Assembly: GCF_018143015.1 (NCBI RefSeq)
Contig: NC_054741.1
Coordinates: 66,190,697-66,254,696 of the forward strand
DNA: 64,000 nucleotides
From: Lytechinus variegatus
Lineage: Eukaryota > Echinodermata > Echinoidea > Temnopleuroida > Toxopneustidae
Direction: 5' to 3'
Shown here: positions 1-11,185 of the stretch, one piece after another
Layout of the letters: each line of letters opens with the position of its first letter
How positions within the stretch are numbered: position 1 is the stretch's first letter
Translations under genes and position numbers: made by a program
Notes under the pieces: generated by a model
Told to the model about the DNA's origin: nothing
Database searches by the model: none
Seen by the model: the letters and a program-made list of their open reading frames with translations, nothing else

Positions 1-185
1 ATTATTCTAATTTATTTATTTCTGCATCAATTGTATTCACACTTATACAAATAGCCATAGGGCAATACCACACATGTGTTTATTTGGATGATAAGGTCAA
101 AGGTCATATTGCATATTTTTTATCATTTGCGATACCAGGTGAGACTAGTGTTTTGTGAACTAGCTTGTTTAAGTTCTGCTTTCTC
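1..185 (+). mobile_element. End of a repeat element (same family as 32745-33360)
   Basis: TTTCTGCATCAATT, a GGTCAAAGGTCA stretch and the end GGTGAGACTAGTG...CTTGTTT match the element at 32745-33360 in the same order. It is cut by the window edge. Confidence 0.6.
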
Positions 186-335
186 TGGGATAAACAAACC
201 ACCATAAAAATTAATATATTTTCTATTGGTCTTATATTATGTGGATACTTTGATGATGGATGAAATATATTTTTTTTAATTCTTGAAATGTAATTAACTA
301 TAATTGATACTGATATTCTTCCAAAAGCTCTGCAG

Positions 336-485
336 GAGCAAGTGGATGCTGCAGAAAGCCTGTTGAACGAGACTAAGAAAGAGCTGGCGACCTTGACAAG
401 TTACAAGGACAAGGAGTATCCGGTCCGAGCTATGCGTATCAGAGAACTACACAAGCAGATCAAATACCTTGCCAAAGAATTCAAG
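336..485 (+). CDS. Coiled-coil gene, exon (first visible)
   Basis: Acceptor CTCTGCAG precedes GAG CAA GTG; donor AAG|GTGAGA follows. It has 50 codons in phase 0 and contains LLNETKKELATLTSYKDKEY. Confidence 0.75.
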
Positions 486-3400
486 GTGAGAATCCAACTT
501 TGTTATACACACCAGGGCCCAGTATCATAAAGCTTTGTGACAGATCTTGCAGCTTATATGTTCAATTGATAGTGCATAGGGATGAATGCAAATCAATCAT
601 AATAGCAGCCCTTTGATCGATTACTAAGGTTTGTGCTACAGAACCCAGGGGGGCATTTCATGAAAGGACTTGTCGGACGTTTTATCCGACAAGTCCCATT
701 TTATCCGACAGTTACCATAGGAACAGTGCCTCTCAGCCAATCAAAATCATGGAAACATGTCAGATCTGACAACTTGTCGGATGAAAATATTGATGAAACG
801 CTCCTCCAATCAATGCCAGGGAATTCCCCTGGGGTGCGATAATTCTTCCAATGACAGGTGCTGTTTCAAAAGGCAGTGTTTTATTAGAGAATTAATAAAA
901 ATGATTATAATGATGCATGAACCTACCGAAAATGTGAACTACTTTGAAAAGATATCTCTTGTTATTTTTTCATGTTAATGTGAATTACATTGTACTTTCT
1001 AATTATTTATCATGGACACTTACATGTATAACAGACCTTGGTTACTTATGCCTTTCAATTGTTTTATGATTTACAAAAAATTACATCTTAGTTTGGCTCA
1101 TTTATTGCTACTCACAAGCTGAAATCAGAAAACCATGTTCATTTTTGTTTTTAGGTCTGTGCAAGATATTGTCATGCCCTATACACCAGCTCTTATCCAG
1201 AGATAATTAAAAGACTCTTGCTTCTAGACCTCTAAAAAACAAGTAGCCTATGGTGAATTTTGTTTTCTCTGTACCAGCACCTCTCCTTTGGAACAATTCC
1301 TCATGAAATTCAAGATTTTCTTTTTCAAAGAATATCCTTACTTGGCACTATGATACTCATCAAAACTCTCTTAGATACCGTTCTCACTACCGTCCTAAAA
1401 CTAGTTAAATGTGTAATGAGAATGGTCAAAGTGTTCTTGGAAGCGATCTTCCAATCTGGTTCAGAAAACCACCTCGCGATGTAGTTTTGAAGATCGCTTT
1501 GCCTTGTTAAAATGGTTTTAGCATAAGTGAGGACACAACCGTTCTTCGGGAAGCGATCTTCGCACATTTCGAGTGCGCTACTCTGCACACTGTATGTGGA
1601 ATGCCTATGCTGCGGTTTCAAATTTTGTGTGAAACATGTCACCCCACTGAGAGTGTTCCCTTAGCAACAATACCGCTTTACGTGAAATGGTTTTGAAAAC
1701 CACTTTCAGGTGATCAAATGGAAACGCTAGCAAAGGGATATTCTAAACATCATCATCATCTTTAGTATTACATCCAAACTGTATTTGGGCTTAAATGACT
1801 AATTTTTATTATGTAATAGGCTGAGCAAGATGAGCTCGAGAGGATAATCAACGTCGAGACTGCCAAGTACACCACACGGAGAGACGATAGGCTGAGAGAA
1901 ATCCAATCTCAGGCAACAGACTTTGCTCAAGATCTCATGCAGGAAGGTGTCAAGGATATGGCCATACACAACATCACCATGAAGAAGGTTGGTGGTAAAT
2001 AGACACTGGCCCGTATTCTGAAGTCGGGTTTAACTTAAACTCAGGTTTAAAGTTGTGGTCTAAGTATGGGAAGCCAAAAGTATCAAAATTTTTATTACGT
2101 TGTACGTTTCTTATGTTTACTGTGCTCTTTCCTGATTCATTGATGGTGAAGACTATAATCTATATATACTTCCTTGACAATTATGAATGATTTGAGAGCC
2201 AAATGAGCTGAAATATGATATCTGTACCGTTAGTGATTTATGTAACAATTGGCTGTCCATACTTAAACCACAACTTTAAACCTGAGTTTAAGTTAAAACC
2301 GACTTCAGAATACGGGCCACTGAGTCTATACACCCACTTTGTCTACCTTTCGTTTGATCTCATCCAACATAGTCTAATCCCGTACAACTAGTTTGTCTAT
2401 TAATCATTGGTCTAATTTCCCCTATACCATTTTGTATGATTTCCAGTTAGGCTATTTTGTTTAATATCCACTCGTCTAACCCCACCTATTCTATATTGTT
2501 TTTGGAGCGAACTTTCATTTGACAGTAAGTACGAAATACTCGATAGGGTAAGTTGAAAGAAGTGGAAAGAAGAGAATGAGACTAAATGGGTATTACACCA
2601 AGTGGATTGTAGACCTAATAGCTATTAGACCAAGTTGATAGCTTAAATTGGTATAGCCAATTTGGTATTTAGACCAAATGGACAGTAGACAAACTGGTTA
2701 TTAGACAACTAGGACTAGACCATATGGGATAAGACAAAGCAGAAAGTGGATGAAGAGGGTGGATACCAAGTGGCATTTTTCTCTCTCAATAATCGCTCCA
2801 AGGCTGGCATCAATTTTTGTGAAATTTCACTCTCTGCCCTCATCACCTGACCAAAGTTTAGGCTAAATATTAGCAGTCATTTCATTTAATTAAGATTAAT
2901 TGACAGGGTATAAGGATAAATAATTTGTTATGGAAAAATTTAATTAAAATATCGGTTTATAAAATCAGTTAAATTTGGTTTGTTAAGATCAAAGATAAAT
3001 TCCAGTTTCGGTAATGATCTTAAAATGACTTTTGACAGAATCTAATATAATGACCACCCAAGTGTCTGTTTATATGAATAAAAAATATGTGCCAGAGGAT
3101 TCTGGAAGAAATTGAGTAATTGCTAAGAAATAAGCAAAATAAGCGCAGATTTGGTCACTTCCGTCGGGTCTTTATTCCAGCAATATTAATACACTGTCCC
3201 ACGTGTGCATATCTGTGTTGGTGATCTTCAGTGTGAACATTTTTCAGCGTAGATTTCAAGATTTCACAAAGTTCATTTTAAGTAACTGTACCAGATCTAG
3301 ATCCTCGATGATATTCTGACAATCAAGCCTGGTTTTACAGACGTTCTCATGAAATCAGTGTTTACTGCAACTACTGGCATTTCTCTTTAATTTGTAATAA

Positions 3401-5053
3401 AGAAATTTACATCCATTCACAATTTTGTTTTAAATTTCTATTTCTAATTGGTGGTGTTGCTTTTAAATAGTCTGTGTGTGTACGTGATTGAAAAGTTTCA
3501 TTACATTGATCAACTTTTTAAAATTTCTGATTTCAGGAAATTGAGGGTCACATAGTGGAGAATAAAGAACTAGAAATCGTAATCGACCAGCTAACAGAAG
3601 AAGTCAAGGCGTTAAGTACAGATCCTAAATGTGATGTCAGAAAACAGATGTTTCCTCATCTTTACAAAGAAGTACAAAAGTGAGTATCATTATACCATTG
3701 TCAGTCCAGTAGACTGTGCTCAAGTCAACCTTCCATAAGTAAAATAATTGCCTAAATCAAATCATTATTTAAAACCAGAATAAGCAAACAATATGTTAAT
3801 GATATCTTCTCAGTCAAAATTCACCTAAGTCAACCAGATTTGTCTGGTCCCAAGAGATCTGACTTAGTTGTAATTATTTAATGTGTCATTATTAAGTATT
3901 TGACATAACATATGGCACAGATATGAAAAGCCAAGTGATTCACTGTAATCCTGGAATTTCTTCTGATATATTGATTTTTGGTGGGTTTGCAGATAGACTA
4001 AAAGTCTTTTTTATAATCCTAGAGAATGAATGAATTAATAATAACCTGTAATTCATTCCCAAAACAATCACTTCATTTTTCCTTATCAGGAATCGTACAG
4101 CTTTTTTAAAATCATGATTGGGTATTAGTGCCTGTAATGGTGGCAGATCCAGAGGGGGGGGGGGGACACATCTGGCCCGTGCAATCCCCCCCTTTGCAAG
4201 CATAATCAAAATTTTTAATGTAAATATGCCATCCTTACACAAGTGTACTCCTCCTTTTGAAAGTCTCAGCATATAATTTTAATGGAAGTTGCCATTGGAT
4301 GGTAAGGTTACCATAGTAGGTCAATAGTAAATTCATTAGTAACTGCTGTGGGTCCCATTTTCACACGATATCAAAACAAAAATAGCCAAGTATCAATAGG
4401 ATTTTGTACAGCTTACCTTGAAGTGGTATTGTTTCATGAGGAGAAAAGAATATCTGTTAAGACTGGAAATATATCTGATTTCAAGTGTTTACCTGGAATA
4501 TCTGTGCGTTAGATCCGTTGATGCACTTCAAATGTAGAGTTGTGAATAATTGTGACAAAATGTTTTTATTCACCTTTGCAAACATTGTTCAACAGTTGAA
4601 TTTTCATGATGGGGCAGTCTGTAATTACTTACCCCTGGCATTTGTACATACAATAAACTGCTGTTAGATGGCAAAAGGAAGCAACTCTAATAATTTTTGT
4701 TCAAAATTGACTCTTTTCCTGCTTCGGGATATTTTCTGTATGCGCTACATGATGTAAAAGGAATAGGAGTCACAAAGCCCCTGATTTCTGAAATACATGT
4801 ATTGATGTTTCAAAAGCAAGTGACTCTGTATATTTCTTCATAAAACAATGACACATTTTCCTCATTTCCTAAGGAACTCATTCCCACAGTATTGCTTCCT
4901 TTTGTCATGGGACGGCAGATATTCTCTTACCAGTTTTCTCTCGTGTTTCATTTCCAAAATCTAAATATCTCTGCATCCTTCCTCTTTCTAAGGTGCACCC
5001 CTGATATGGACGTGGAACTGGACATTCCTCGGCACGACTGGCTTCCGATATGA
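336..5053 (+). CDS. Coiled-coil protein, C20orf96/DUF4515-like, 3' part (4 exons)
   Basis: Four exons join in frame: 336-485, 1820-1987, 3537-3679 and 4993-5053, giving 173 residues and a stop; the start of the gene lies left of the window. The product is highly charged and helical, rich in E, K, Q and R with heptad-like spacing over about the first 150 residues, and ends in a short non-helical tail with proline and tryptophan (CTPDMDVELDIPRHDWLPI). The phrase DKEYPVRAMRI and the general layout recall the poorly studied C20orf96/BBOF1 group (DUF4515), whose members are linked to cilia; that match is from memory and uncertain. All junctions are phase 0 except the last (two bases plus one). The donor after exon 2 (AAG|GTTGGT) is weak, but it is the only one that keeps the frame. 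AATAAA follows near 5639. Confidence 0.75.
643..815. mobile_element. Short inverted-repeat element, CATTTCATGAAA family
   Basis: It begins GGGGGCATTTCATGAA and ends GATGAAACGCTCC. Inside is TTGTCGGACGTTTTATCC, partly palindromic. Related copies lie at 8654-8790 and around 35612-36312. Confidence 0.6.
1330..1745. other. Unassigned intronic sequence with GCGATCTTC motifs
   Basis: GAAGCGATCTTC or its reverse occurs three times (near 1440, 1490 and 1552), and related phrases on AAACCACCT/AAACCACTTTC recur. It is probably a decayed repeat. No coding signal was found. Confidence 0.3.
1820..1987 (+). CDS. Coiled-coil gene, second visible exon
   Basis: Acceptor TGTAATAG precedes GCT GAG CAA GAT. 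It has 56 codons and ends MKK before the weak donor GTTGGT. Other nearby GTs give a stop or a frame break with the next exon. A 312-bp inverted-repeat element begins only 20 bases after the exon. Confidence 0.75.
2008..2319. mobile_element. MITE with ~52-bp terminal inverted repeats, copy 1
   Basis: The left end GGCCCGTATTCTGAAGTCGG is mirrored by CCGACTTCAGAATACGGGCC on the right; the mirror runs on through TTTAACTTAAACTCAGG. A second copy lies at 49069-49379. It sits 20 bases after the donor of the 1820-1987 exon. Confidence 0.85.
2330..2765. mobile_element. Inverted element of GTCTAAT/ATTAGAC phrases
   Basis: The left half repeats TTTGTCTA and GGTCTAAT, and the right half repeats TTAGACCAA and AGACAAACTGG. 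The two halves are loose mirror images. Related pieces occur at 9395-9545, 10440-10550 and 51520-51835. Confidence 0.55.
3388..3505 (+). repeat. Dispersed repeat, copy 1 of a pair
   Basis: TAATTTGTAATAAAGAAATT, then TCTAATTGGTG and ATTGAAAAGTTTCAT, recur in the same order at 5780-5903. The rest of this intron (1988-3536) is otherwise AT-rich without features. Confidence 0.65.
3537..3679 (+). CDS. Coiled-coil gene, third visible exon
   Basis: Acceptor TGATTTCAG precedes GAA ATT GAG; donor AA|GTGAGT splits a lysine codon. It encodes 47 residues plus two bases, including ELEIVIDQLTEEVKAL. Confidence 0.78.
4993..5053 (+). CDS. Coiled-coil gene, last exon
   Basis: Acceptor CTCTTTCTAAG; the first G completes the AAG codon, then TGC ACC CCT follows and the frame ends ...DWLPI and TGA. 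This short terminal exon fits only the phase left by the previous exon. Confidence 0.72.
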
Positions 5054-5689
5054 TTGCATTGTCATAGTTTCTACAATGACCCACTGATCTCTCTGGCTTT
5101 GGTTCCAATCTCTGGAGATTTGTCATCATTTAACTGTGAGGATGCACTGTAACCACCGGGCCATGTTATAATACAGGATTGATCCGATGTGTTTGGTCTC
5201 GACAATCCTTCAGGTGTGATTTACACCATGATTGGACTCTCTAGTGTCCAAGTGACAATGACAACTACTTGTACCAAGAGGTCTAAATGTTATTAAGTAT
5301 GACAGATCATTCATGCATTCTTGGTGGATTTGTTTCATAGTGTGACAATATTCTTAATTTTCTGTATTCTATTGTGTTGATCAGTCAATCTTCTTCCATC
5401 CAGAGAACCTCTCTGAAAAAAATGACTGTTTTCCTTTGCAAGCATTATGTGAATATGTTAGCATGATTTAACTGCATCATCGTTGATAAAGTATTAATTT
5501 TTTTTTAAAATTTGAATGTGTAAAAGTCGCAGGACATTTTTTTTTAATTCCAGCTGAAGTGCTACAGATTTAATGTACATGAATGCTAGACCATGCTTGA
5601 TTCTTTTGTTTTCTTTCTTTTTTTTTTATCACTTAAACAATAAAATAGAAATATCTAAATAATACTATTCAATATTCATAGTACAGGTA
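5054..5689 (+). other. Probable 3' untranslated region and intergenic
   Basis: It follows the TGA at 5051-5053 and has no coding signal. AATAAA at about 5639 is the best poly(A) signal candidate. Confidence 0.4.
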
Positions 5690-6000
5690 CATGCAGAGCC
5701 ATTCTAGAAGTTATGCTCATATTTTGAGTGCCTCATACTACAAGCTTGAATAATCCATAGGGAGTGGGAAATGAGGATTTAATTTGTAATAAAGAAATTT
5801 ACATTCATTCAAAAAATTTCTTGATTTCTATTCCTAATTGGTGCTTTTGTTTGTAGGTCACCGGTGGTCTGTGTCTGTACATTATTGAAAAGTTTCATAA
5901 AAATAATTTATGTAAAGCTATTCTTGTAGAAGTCATGCTCATATTTTGAGTGCCTCATACTACAGGCTTGAATACTTCACAGGGAGCGGGAATTGGGTTT
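5690..6000 (+). repeat. Tandem duplication plus second copy of the 3388 repeat
   Basis: ATATTTTGAGTGCCTCATAC occurs at about 5720 and 5940 within matching 80-bp blocks. Between them, 5780-5903 repeats 3388-3505. The sequence lies downstream of the coiled-coil gene. Confidence 0.6.
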
Positions 6001-6227
6001 TTATTTTGCGTGAGCAACACTGATTGCATCCTATTACCTGGGTAATGATAATCTTTGTGTGGTGAGGGCTTTTTTTTAAAAAGTCTAGTTTAAACTACGA
6101 CCACAGTCGTATTCTGTGCTAAAATTATGACAAGCCAAATATGTAATTTGTTTACGTTGTATGTTTCTTATAAAGGCAAATGCTTTAGATATTTTTCCGA
6201 GATGGTTATGAATGAATGGGGCACCAG

Positions 6228-6341
6228 CAGTGGCGGACCGCGACTCAGAGGAGACAAAGCATTGGAGGGGCACAGCATTGTTCACAAAGAATAGAGTGCC
6301 CATCCAATGCTTTGTCTCCTCTGGGTCACAGTCCGCCACTG
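6228..6341. mobile_element. 114-bp hairpin insertion
   Basis: CAGTGGCGGACCGCGACTCA near the left is mirrored by CCCAGAGG/TCCGCCACTG on the right, and GAGGAGACAAAGCATTGGA is mirrored by TCCAATGCTTTGTCTCCTC. GGCAC flanks both sides, a possible target duplication. Confidence 0.75.
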
Positions 6342-7399
6342 GGCACTAGATATACAGTACTGTCAAATTGAATCTTTACTGATATAGATTAGTGTCACAA
6401 TCCAAAACCACAACAACTTGAGAGCAGAGTTTTAACTCAACATTATCTGGTCAGAGGGGGGGGGGGGGTTCTCAAAATACAAGATATTTTGAGTCCAGAG
6501 TTCAGAATATGGGCGTATGTCACATTCAACCATATCTGGTTGGGAGGGATGAGGGTCTCTAAATAGAAAGTATTTTGAGACAAAATTTTGAATTTTGGTA
6601 AAAAAAATTAATTCCTGGATGTGATTGGATTACTTTCATATTTAACGAGGGTTATGTCGATATTTTTAGTTACAATTTAGATATGAAAGCACATTAGGTG
6701 ATGTTAATTGAGGAGCTGGAGCATAGACTATTGAAGCTTTCCTTTGTTATGACTAAGCTTCTATTCACTAGTGCGTTTTAAGTTGAATATTGCACTTTAA
6801 AAGGATTCTTTGTCGATGTATTCTGCTCTATTTTCAAATTATATTTTACAAAATATCTAAATGAATTGATTTGATCTTTCAGTAGTAATTATATCAAATT
6901 GCTTAACATGTTAGCTATTATTTAGATTTTGAAGTTGAAATCCATTTACAGTTACAGCAAAAAACCTCAATGTTGATTAAAAAATGATTATTTCTAAATA
7001 GTTTTGATGCACCGAAAGGGATTTATCCTACTACTTAATGAATTAATGTAGTAAATTCTTTCACTGCAAAGTCAACTGCAGATCCATTTTGCTGAATACT
7101 TGAATTTTGCCAAATTTAATGTCAGATTTAACTTATCTGCTTCAATGAGTCTTTCAGCATGATATACATGTAAGTCTTACCACACTGAAAATATTGAATC
7201 TTGCAGCTATAGCTCTATTTTGTACCAATATTCTATCTTTTTTTGGTATGAACAATTTATTGTGATGCACCTTCTCATTTCCTTATTCCATCCATTTCCA
7301 TTGACCAAGTTTCATGGTCTAAATAACAGGGATATTCCTGTTGAATTTTTTTGTACAAAATGTATAGAGATAAACCAATTTATTTATTGTACAGTATCC
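6342..7399. other. Intergenic, no gene seen
   Basis: AT-rich sequence with a run of 12 G near 6457 and no supported open frame, RNA gene or clear repeat. Confidence 0.4.
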
Positions 7400-7960
7400 T
7401 TAAAGGACAAGTCCACCTAAACAAAAAATTGAATTAAATAAAAAGAGAAAAATCCAAATAAGGAAGTTATGACAATTTAAAGTTTTGCTTAATTTCACAA
7501 AACAGTTATACACACATCCTGGTTGGTATGCAAATGAGGAGACTGATGACGTCATCCACTCACTATTTCTTTTGTATTTTATTATATGAAATATAAAATA
7601 TTCACATTTTCGCTTCCTTTTCAGGTAAAACAACGATTAATTCCTCCCTGAACATGTGGAATTAGCATCGTTTAATAATATATGGTTCAGTCAAATTGGT
7701 CGTTATTGTCAAATCTGTAAAAAATGAAATATTGTATAATTCAAACAATACACTAAAAAAAAGTGAGGGACATCATCGCCTGTCTCATTTGCATGTCACT
7801 GAGTTGTGCATATCACTGTTTTATGAAAAATAAGCGAAACTTTAAAATGTCATAATTTTCTTATTTTAAATCCGATTTTGATGAAATTTTCAGCATTGTG
7901 CTGGTTTGTTTTTCTCTCTTTATTCAAATCAACATTTTTCTGGGGTGGACTTGACCTTAA
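7400..7960. mobile_element. TTAA-flanked MITE, copy 1
   Basis: TTAA then AGGACAAGTCCACC opens the element; GGTGGACTTGACC then TTAA closes it. Inner halves mirror each other for most of their length (for example TAAAAAGAGAAAAATC and its reverse). Copies: 20923-21531 and 47918-48492. TTAA duplications point to the piggyBac or Kolobok type of transposase; no transposase is encoded. Confidence 0.85.
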
Positions 7961-8269
7961 ATATTAGTGCATTGCACTTGCTATTAAATATGAGAAATAA
8001 TGAAGTTCGTATGTTGTGTCAATGATTTTTATTGGACATCTTCGTCTTGTGTGACTTTAATTAGAAATATATGAAACCCACAAATTAAATTGTATTTTAA
8101 AAACACTACAAAAAAAATGTTGAAATATATCAAACTTTTCAAATATTCTGATAGCAATCACTTAATGAGCATGTTTTAAGAATATATTCTTTATCTTTCA
8201 GGAAAGTTTATATCAGCAATATATTAAAATATGTTGAATACAGAAATTGTGCTTAACAATGAGAACGGT

Positions 8270-8630
8270 GTTGACTCAGGCGGTAACACGTCTGCCCGTC
8301 TAACCAAAAATCGTGGGTTCGAGTCCACCCCGGACGGATGACTGAAGCCAGTGCGTTGTGTGTAAACATCTCTCCCATGTTTCATAGATGCAGGCTATGT
8401 TACGATGGAAAACACTCCGTCCCTCAGATAGGACATTAAATGGAGGCCCCGTGTAGAGGAGAGTTGCCATCTTTGCACGTTAAAAAAAGCCCGGTGTAGT
8501 GGTCCGCCTGCATTCCCCCCAATCAGTTATATCGGGAGGAGAGACCTGCGGGTCATAGTGATTCAGTTCGCTTTTCGCCTCCCAGGCACAGGTGACGCCA
8601 AACAAATAATAATAATGATAAAAATTCTTT
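8270..8630 (+). mobile_element. tRNA-derived SINE
   Basis: A tRNA-like head has an A-box-like TGACTCAGGCGGTAACAC and a B box GGGTTCGAGTCC. The body contains GACATTAAATGGAGGCCCCG and TTGCACGTTAAA, and the tail ends in an AATAATAATAATGATAA tract. It is a polymerase III retroposon and not a functional tRNA gene. Confidence 0.8.
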
Positions 8631-8653
8631 AAATGCATTAAATTGTATACTAT

Positions 8654-8790
8654 GGGAGCGTGTCATGAAGAGTTTTGTCTGTGAAATCACGGACAGATGT
8701 TATAAGCTACTGGAAATCATAGCATGTAGTTGGCTGAAAGCAAGTTACTTAGGGAATATCACTGACAAAACACTTCATGAAACGCTCCCT
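8654..8790. mobile_element. 137-bp inverted-repeat element, CATGAAA family
   Basis: GGGAGCGTGTCATGAAG at the left is mirrored by TTCATGAAACGCTCCC at the right. TA lies on both flanks. It is related to 643-815. Confidence 0.75.
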
Positions 8791-8811
8791 AGAAGATTGG
8801 ATTTATGTATC

Positions 8812-9080
8812 GCATTTTACAGGGGTACTCCAGGCTGAAAATAATATGATTTGAACAGATAAAGAAAAATCTGACAAATAAAACACTTGACAATTTGATC
8901 AAAATCGGACAGGGTATACCAAAGCCGTAGCATTTTAAAAGATTTGCAATATTCTGGTGAAACGGCTCTAGGCATGTCTTCCTGAACATTCATTGAGCAA
9001 ACTAATGTCACATCCCCACTTGTGCCTTTGTATTTTATTCCATGAAATCGGGTTATTCAAAAAATTTCTACCAAGAACTA
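8812..9080. repeat. Half of a decayed inverted-repeat element
   Basis: AGGGGTACTCCAGGCTGAAAA resembles an element end, and the interior phrase on TGATCAAAATCGGA is like that of the TTAA MITEs. No matching right end was found. Confidence 0.35.
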
Positions 9081-9394
9081 AAAAAAAAATGGATTGACAA
9101 CTGATTTAGTGCATTATGAATTAAATTCTTCAACCTAAGTTTAACTTCCACAATGTTAATATCTTTAACAATTATGTTTAATCTGCAATTTTATTCCAAT
9201 CTGGGAGTTGCTGGTCACTGAATCTGGATGCTGTGTGAGAAATATTAAATTTTGCATATTAGACATTCTAATTTGCATTCTAGTGAATCTGTTCCTGAAA
9301 GAAAATATGTACAGAAAAGCATGCACATGGTATGCAGGATTGCAAGAGACTACACCAATGTTGCATGGGTCTTTCAATTGGTTTATATTAATTT

Positions 9395-10182
9395 GGTGTA
9401 CTTATCAGGAAGTCTCACCACATGGGCTAAACCCATTTGGTCTAATTGCAGTTGGTCTACACTACATGTGGTCTAATACCCAATTAATCTAATTCTCATT
9501 AGTCTAAAGCCCAGATGGTCTAATTTCCGTGTCATCTCATTATACTTGTCCGATTGAAATTTTCATGAACAATACATCTATAAATCTTTTGAAGAAGAAT
9601 GAGACCAAGTGGATATTCAAATATCCACTTGAATAAGAGGGAGAAAGGAAGAGAAACTTAATGGGAAAGAATAAATTATTGTTCATTATAATATATTTTG
9701 ATTATTATGCTTTATTACACAATCTTTTTTCATATTTTTTCCTTTCTTTATTTTATTTTTTCCTTCTAATTCTTTTCCTTCCTCACTTCCTGTTTTTCTT
9801 TTTTTTTCTGTTTATTTCTTTTAAAGAATGAAGGAAACATTTTTTTCTTTCCTTCATTCTTTCTTTCCTCTTTAGTACTTTCTTTTTTTCTTTTCTCTCC
9901 TCTGTCTTTTACACATTTATTCATCTTCCCTTCCATTTTTTTCTGTCTATATTAATTTCAAAGAATGACGGAATCAAACCTTGTTTCTCTCATTTTTTCT
10001 TTCATCCTTTCATTCGTTTTCCTCTTCATTTTTTCTTCTCAATTTATCTCACTTCTTTCTCTCCTTCATTCTTTGTTCACTATCCCGACCAACAATTATT
10101 TTCTCAACAGTCTTACACTGTGTAGCCTTCTCTGTTGATCTTTTTTTGTTGATTGTCCCGTATTTCATTTTGTGAAATGTGG
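9395..10182. repeat. GTCTAAT-type repeat and pyrimidine-rich tract
   Basis: 9395-9545 holds phrases such as TTTGGTCTAATTGCAGTTGG, like 2330-2765. 9720-10100 is dominated by TTTC/CCTT runs. A mirror-type half follows at 10440-10550, so the older element may have been split. Confidence 0.45.
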
Positions 10183-10400
10183 TCACCCTGGCGCAGTCGT
10201 GAATGCAGTTGGAAAACACTCGGAAAGGACGCAAATGTTGGGCCCAGGTATAGGAGAGTCACAACCTATGCACGTTAAAACCAATACACTATTCGTCAGA
10301 GAGTAAGGTGTTCACCGGGTGTATTGCACCTGCCAGTCCCGGTAGAATTCAGGTCAAGTCAATCTTGACGTTCATATGCCATAATAATCAATATAATTAT
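10183..10400 (+). mobile_element. SINE body fragment
   Basis: CACCCTGGCGCAGTCGTGAA, ATGCACGTTAAA and a GTGTATTGCACCTGCCAGTC region resemble the body of the 8270 SINE; the tail is AATAATCAATATAATTATTG. No complete tRNA-like head is visible. Confidence 0.55.
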
Positions 10401-10779
10401 TGTGGGTATTAACAGAAAAACAAGACAAATATGGAAAATTGTGATGGGGCAAATGGCAATTAGACCAACTGGTTAATAGACAAAACAGTGGGATAAGAGT
10501 AGACCAAACAGATAATAGACAAAGCAGGCATAGACCAAGTGAAAATTTCTATTTCCACCAGTATAACTTGGAACATTTTTTAAATAATGCCCCTAAAATG
10601 CAAATTTTTTTTCACACTCTAGATAGGCATCTGATCAAATTTATTTTACAAAAATTTCAACATCACATTTATTTTCTTATGTATTCTATTGTTTACTAAA
10701 TTTCTTATGTATTTCTTTGTTTTTCGATTTTTTGTTTTTCAATAGAAATTGTTGGGGACTTTATTTTGGCCATAAAGTA

Positions 10780-11093
10780 AAATTAATTGATTTTAGCAGT
10801 AAAAGCCAAAATAATGGTTCATTTTACGAATTTTGGTTGAAAACAATATTTGCATTGGATTTGTAGACAAATTCACATTTTTGAGTAATTTAGGGTATGC
10901 ATGCACTTATGAAATTTTTTGTAATTTCGGAACCGCATACCCGGGAATCACAATTTTGGTCTCAAAAGTTCCGCGAGACCTGAAAGTAAAAAGTCATAGA
11001 GGGACGTGGCCAAAAAAATTCGAGCAGCGGATTTATCGCGAAAAATGTCGAGGGGAGGGGGCTGATTTAGTCTTTTTAGGGTTAAGATTTCAA
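10780..11093 (+). repeat. Dispersed repeat, copy 1 of 3
   Basis: AATTTCGGAACCGCATACCC and the following AAAGTTCCGCGAGACCTGAA recur, diverged, at 35040-35340 and 47680-47915. Confidence 0.7.
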
Positions 11094-11185
11094 TGTTGAA
11101 GACGCCACTGCCGCTGCTGTCACCGCAGTTGGAAAAGCGGTGCCTTAAGTCTCGCTCTGCTAAGCAGGCAACACTCACAAAAATT
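11094..11185 (+). mobile_element. 3' end piece of the DR1-rich element family
   Basis: GACGCCACTGCCGCTGCTG, GGAAAAGCGGTGCC and GTCTCGCTCTGCTAAGCAGG match the right ends of 13165-13872 and 14637-15797. Confidence 0.65.

Noticed and set aside
8278..8350. tRNA gene
   Set aside because: The A and B boxes are SINE promoter parts: a SINE body and tail follow and the acceptor stem is not evident.
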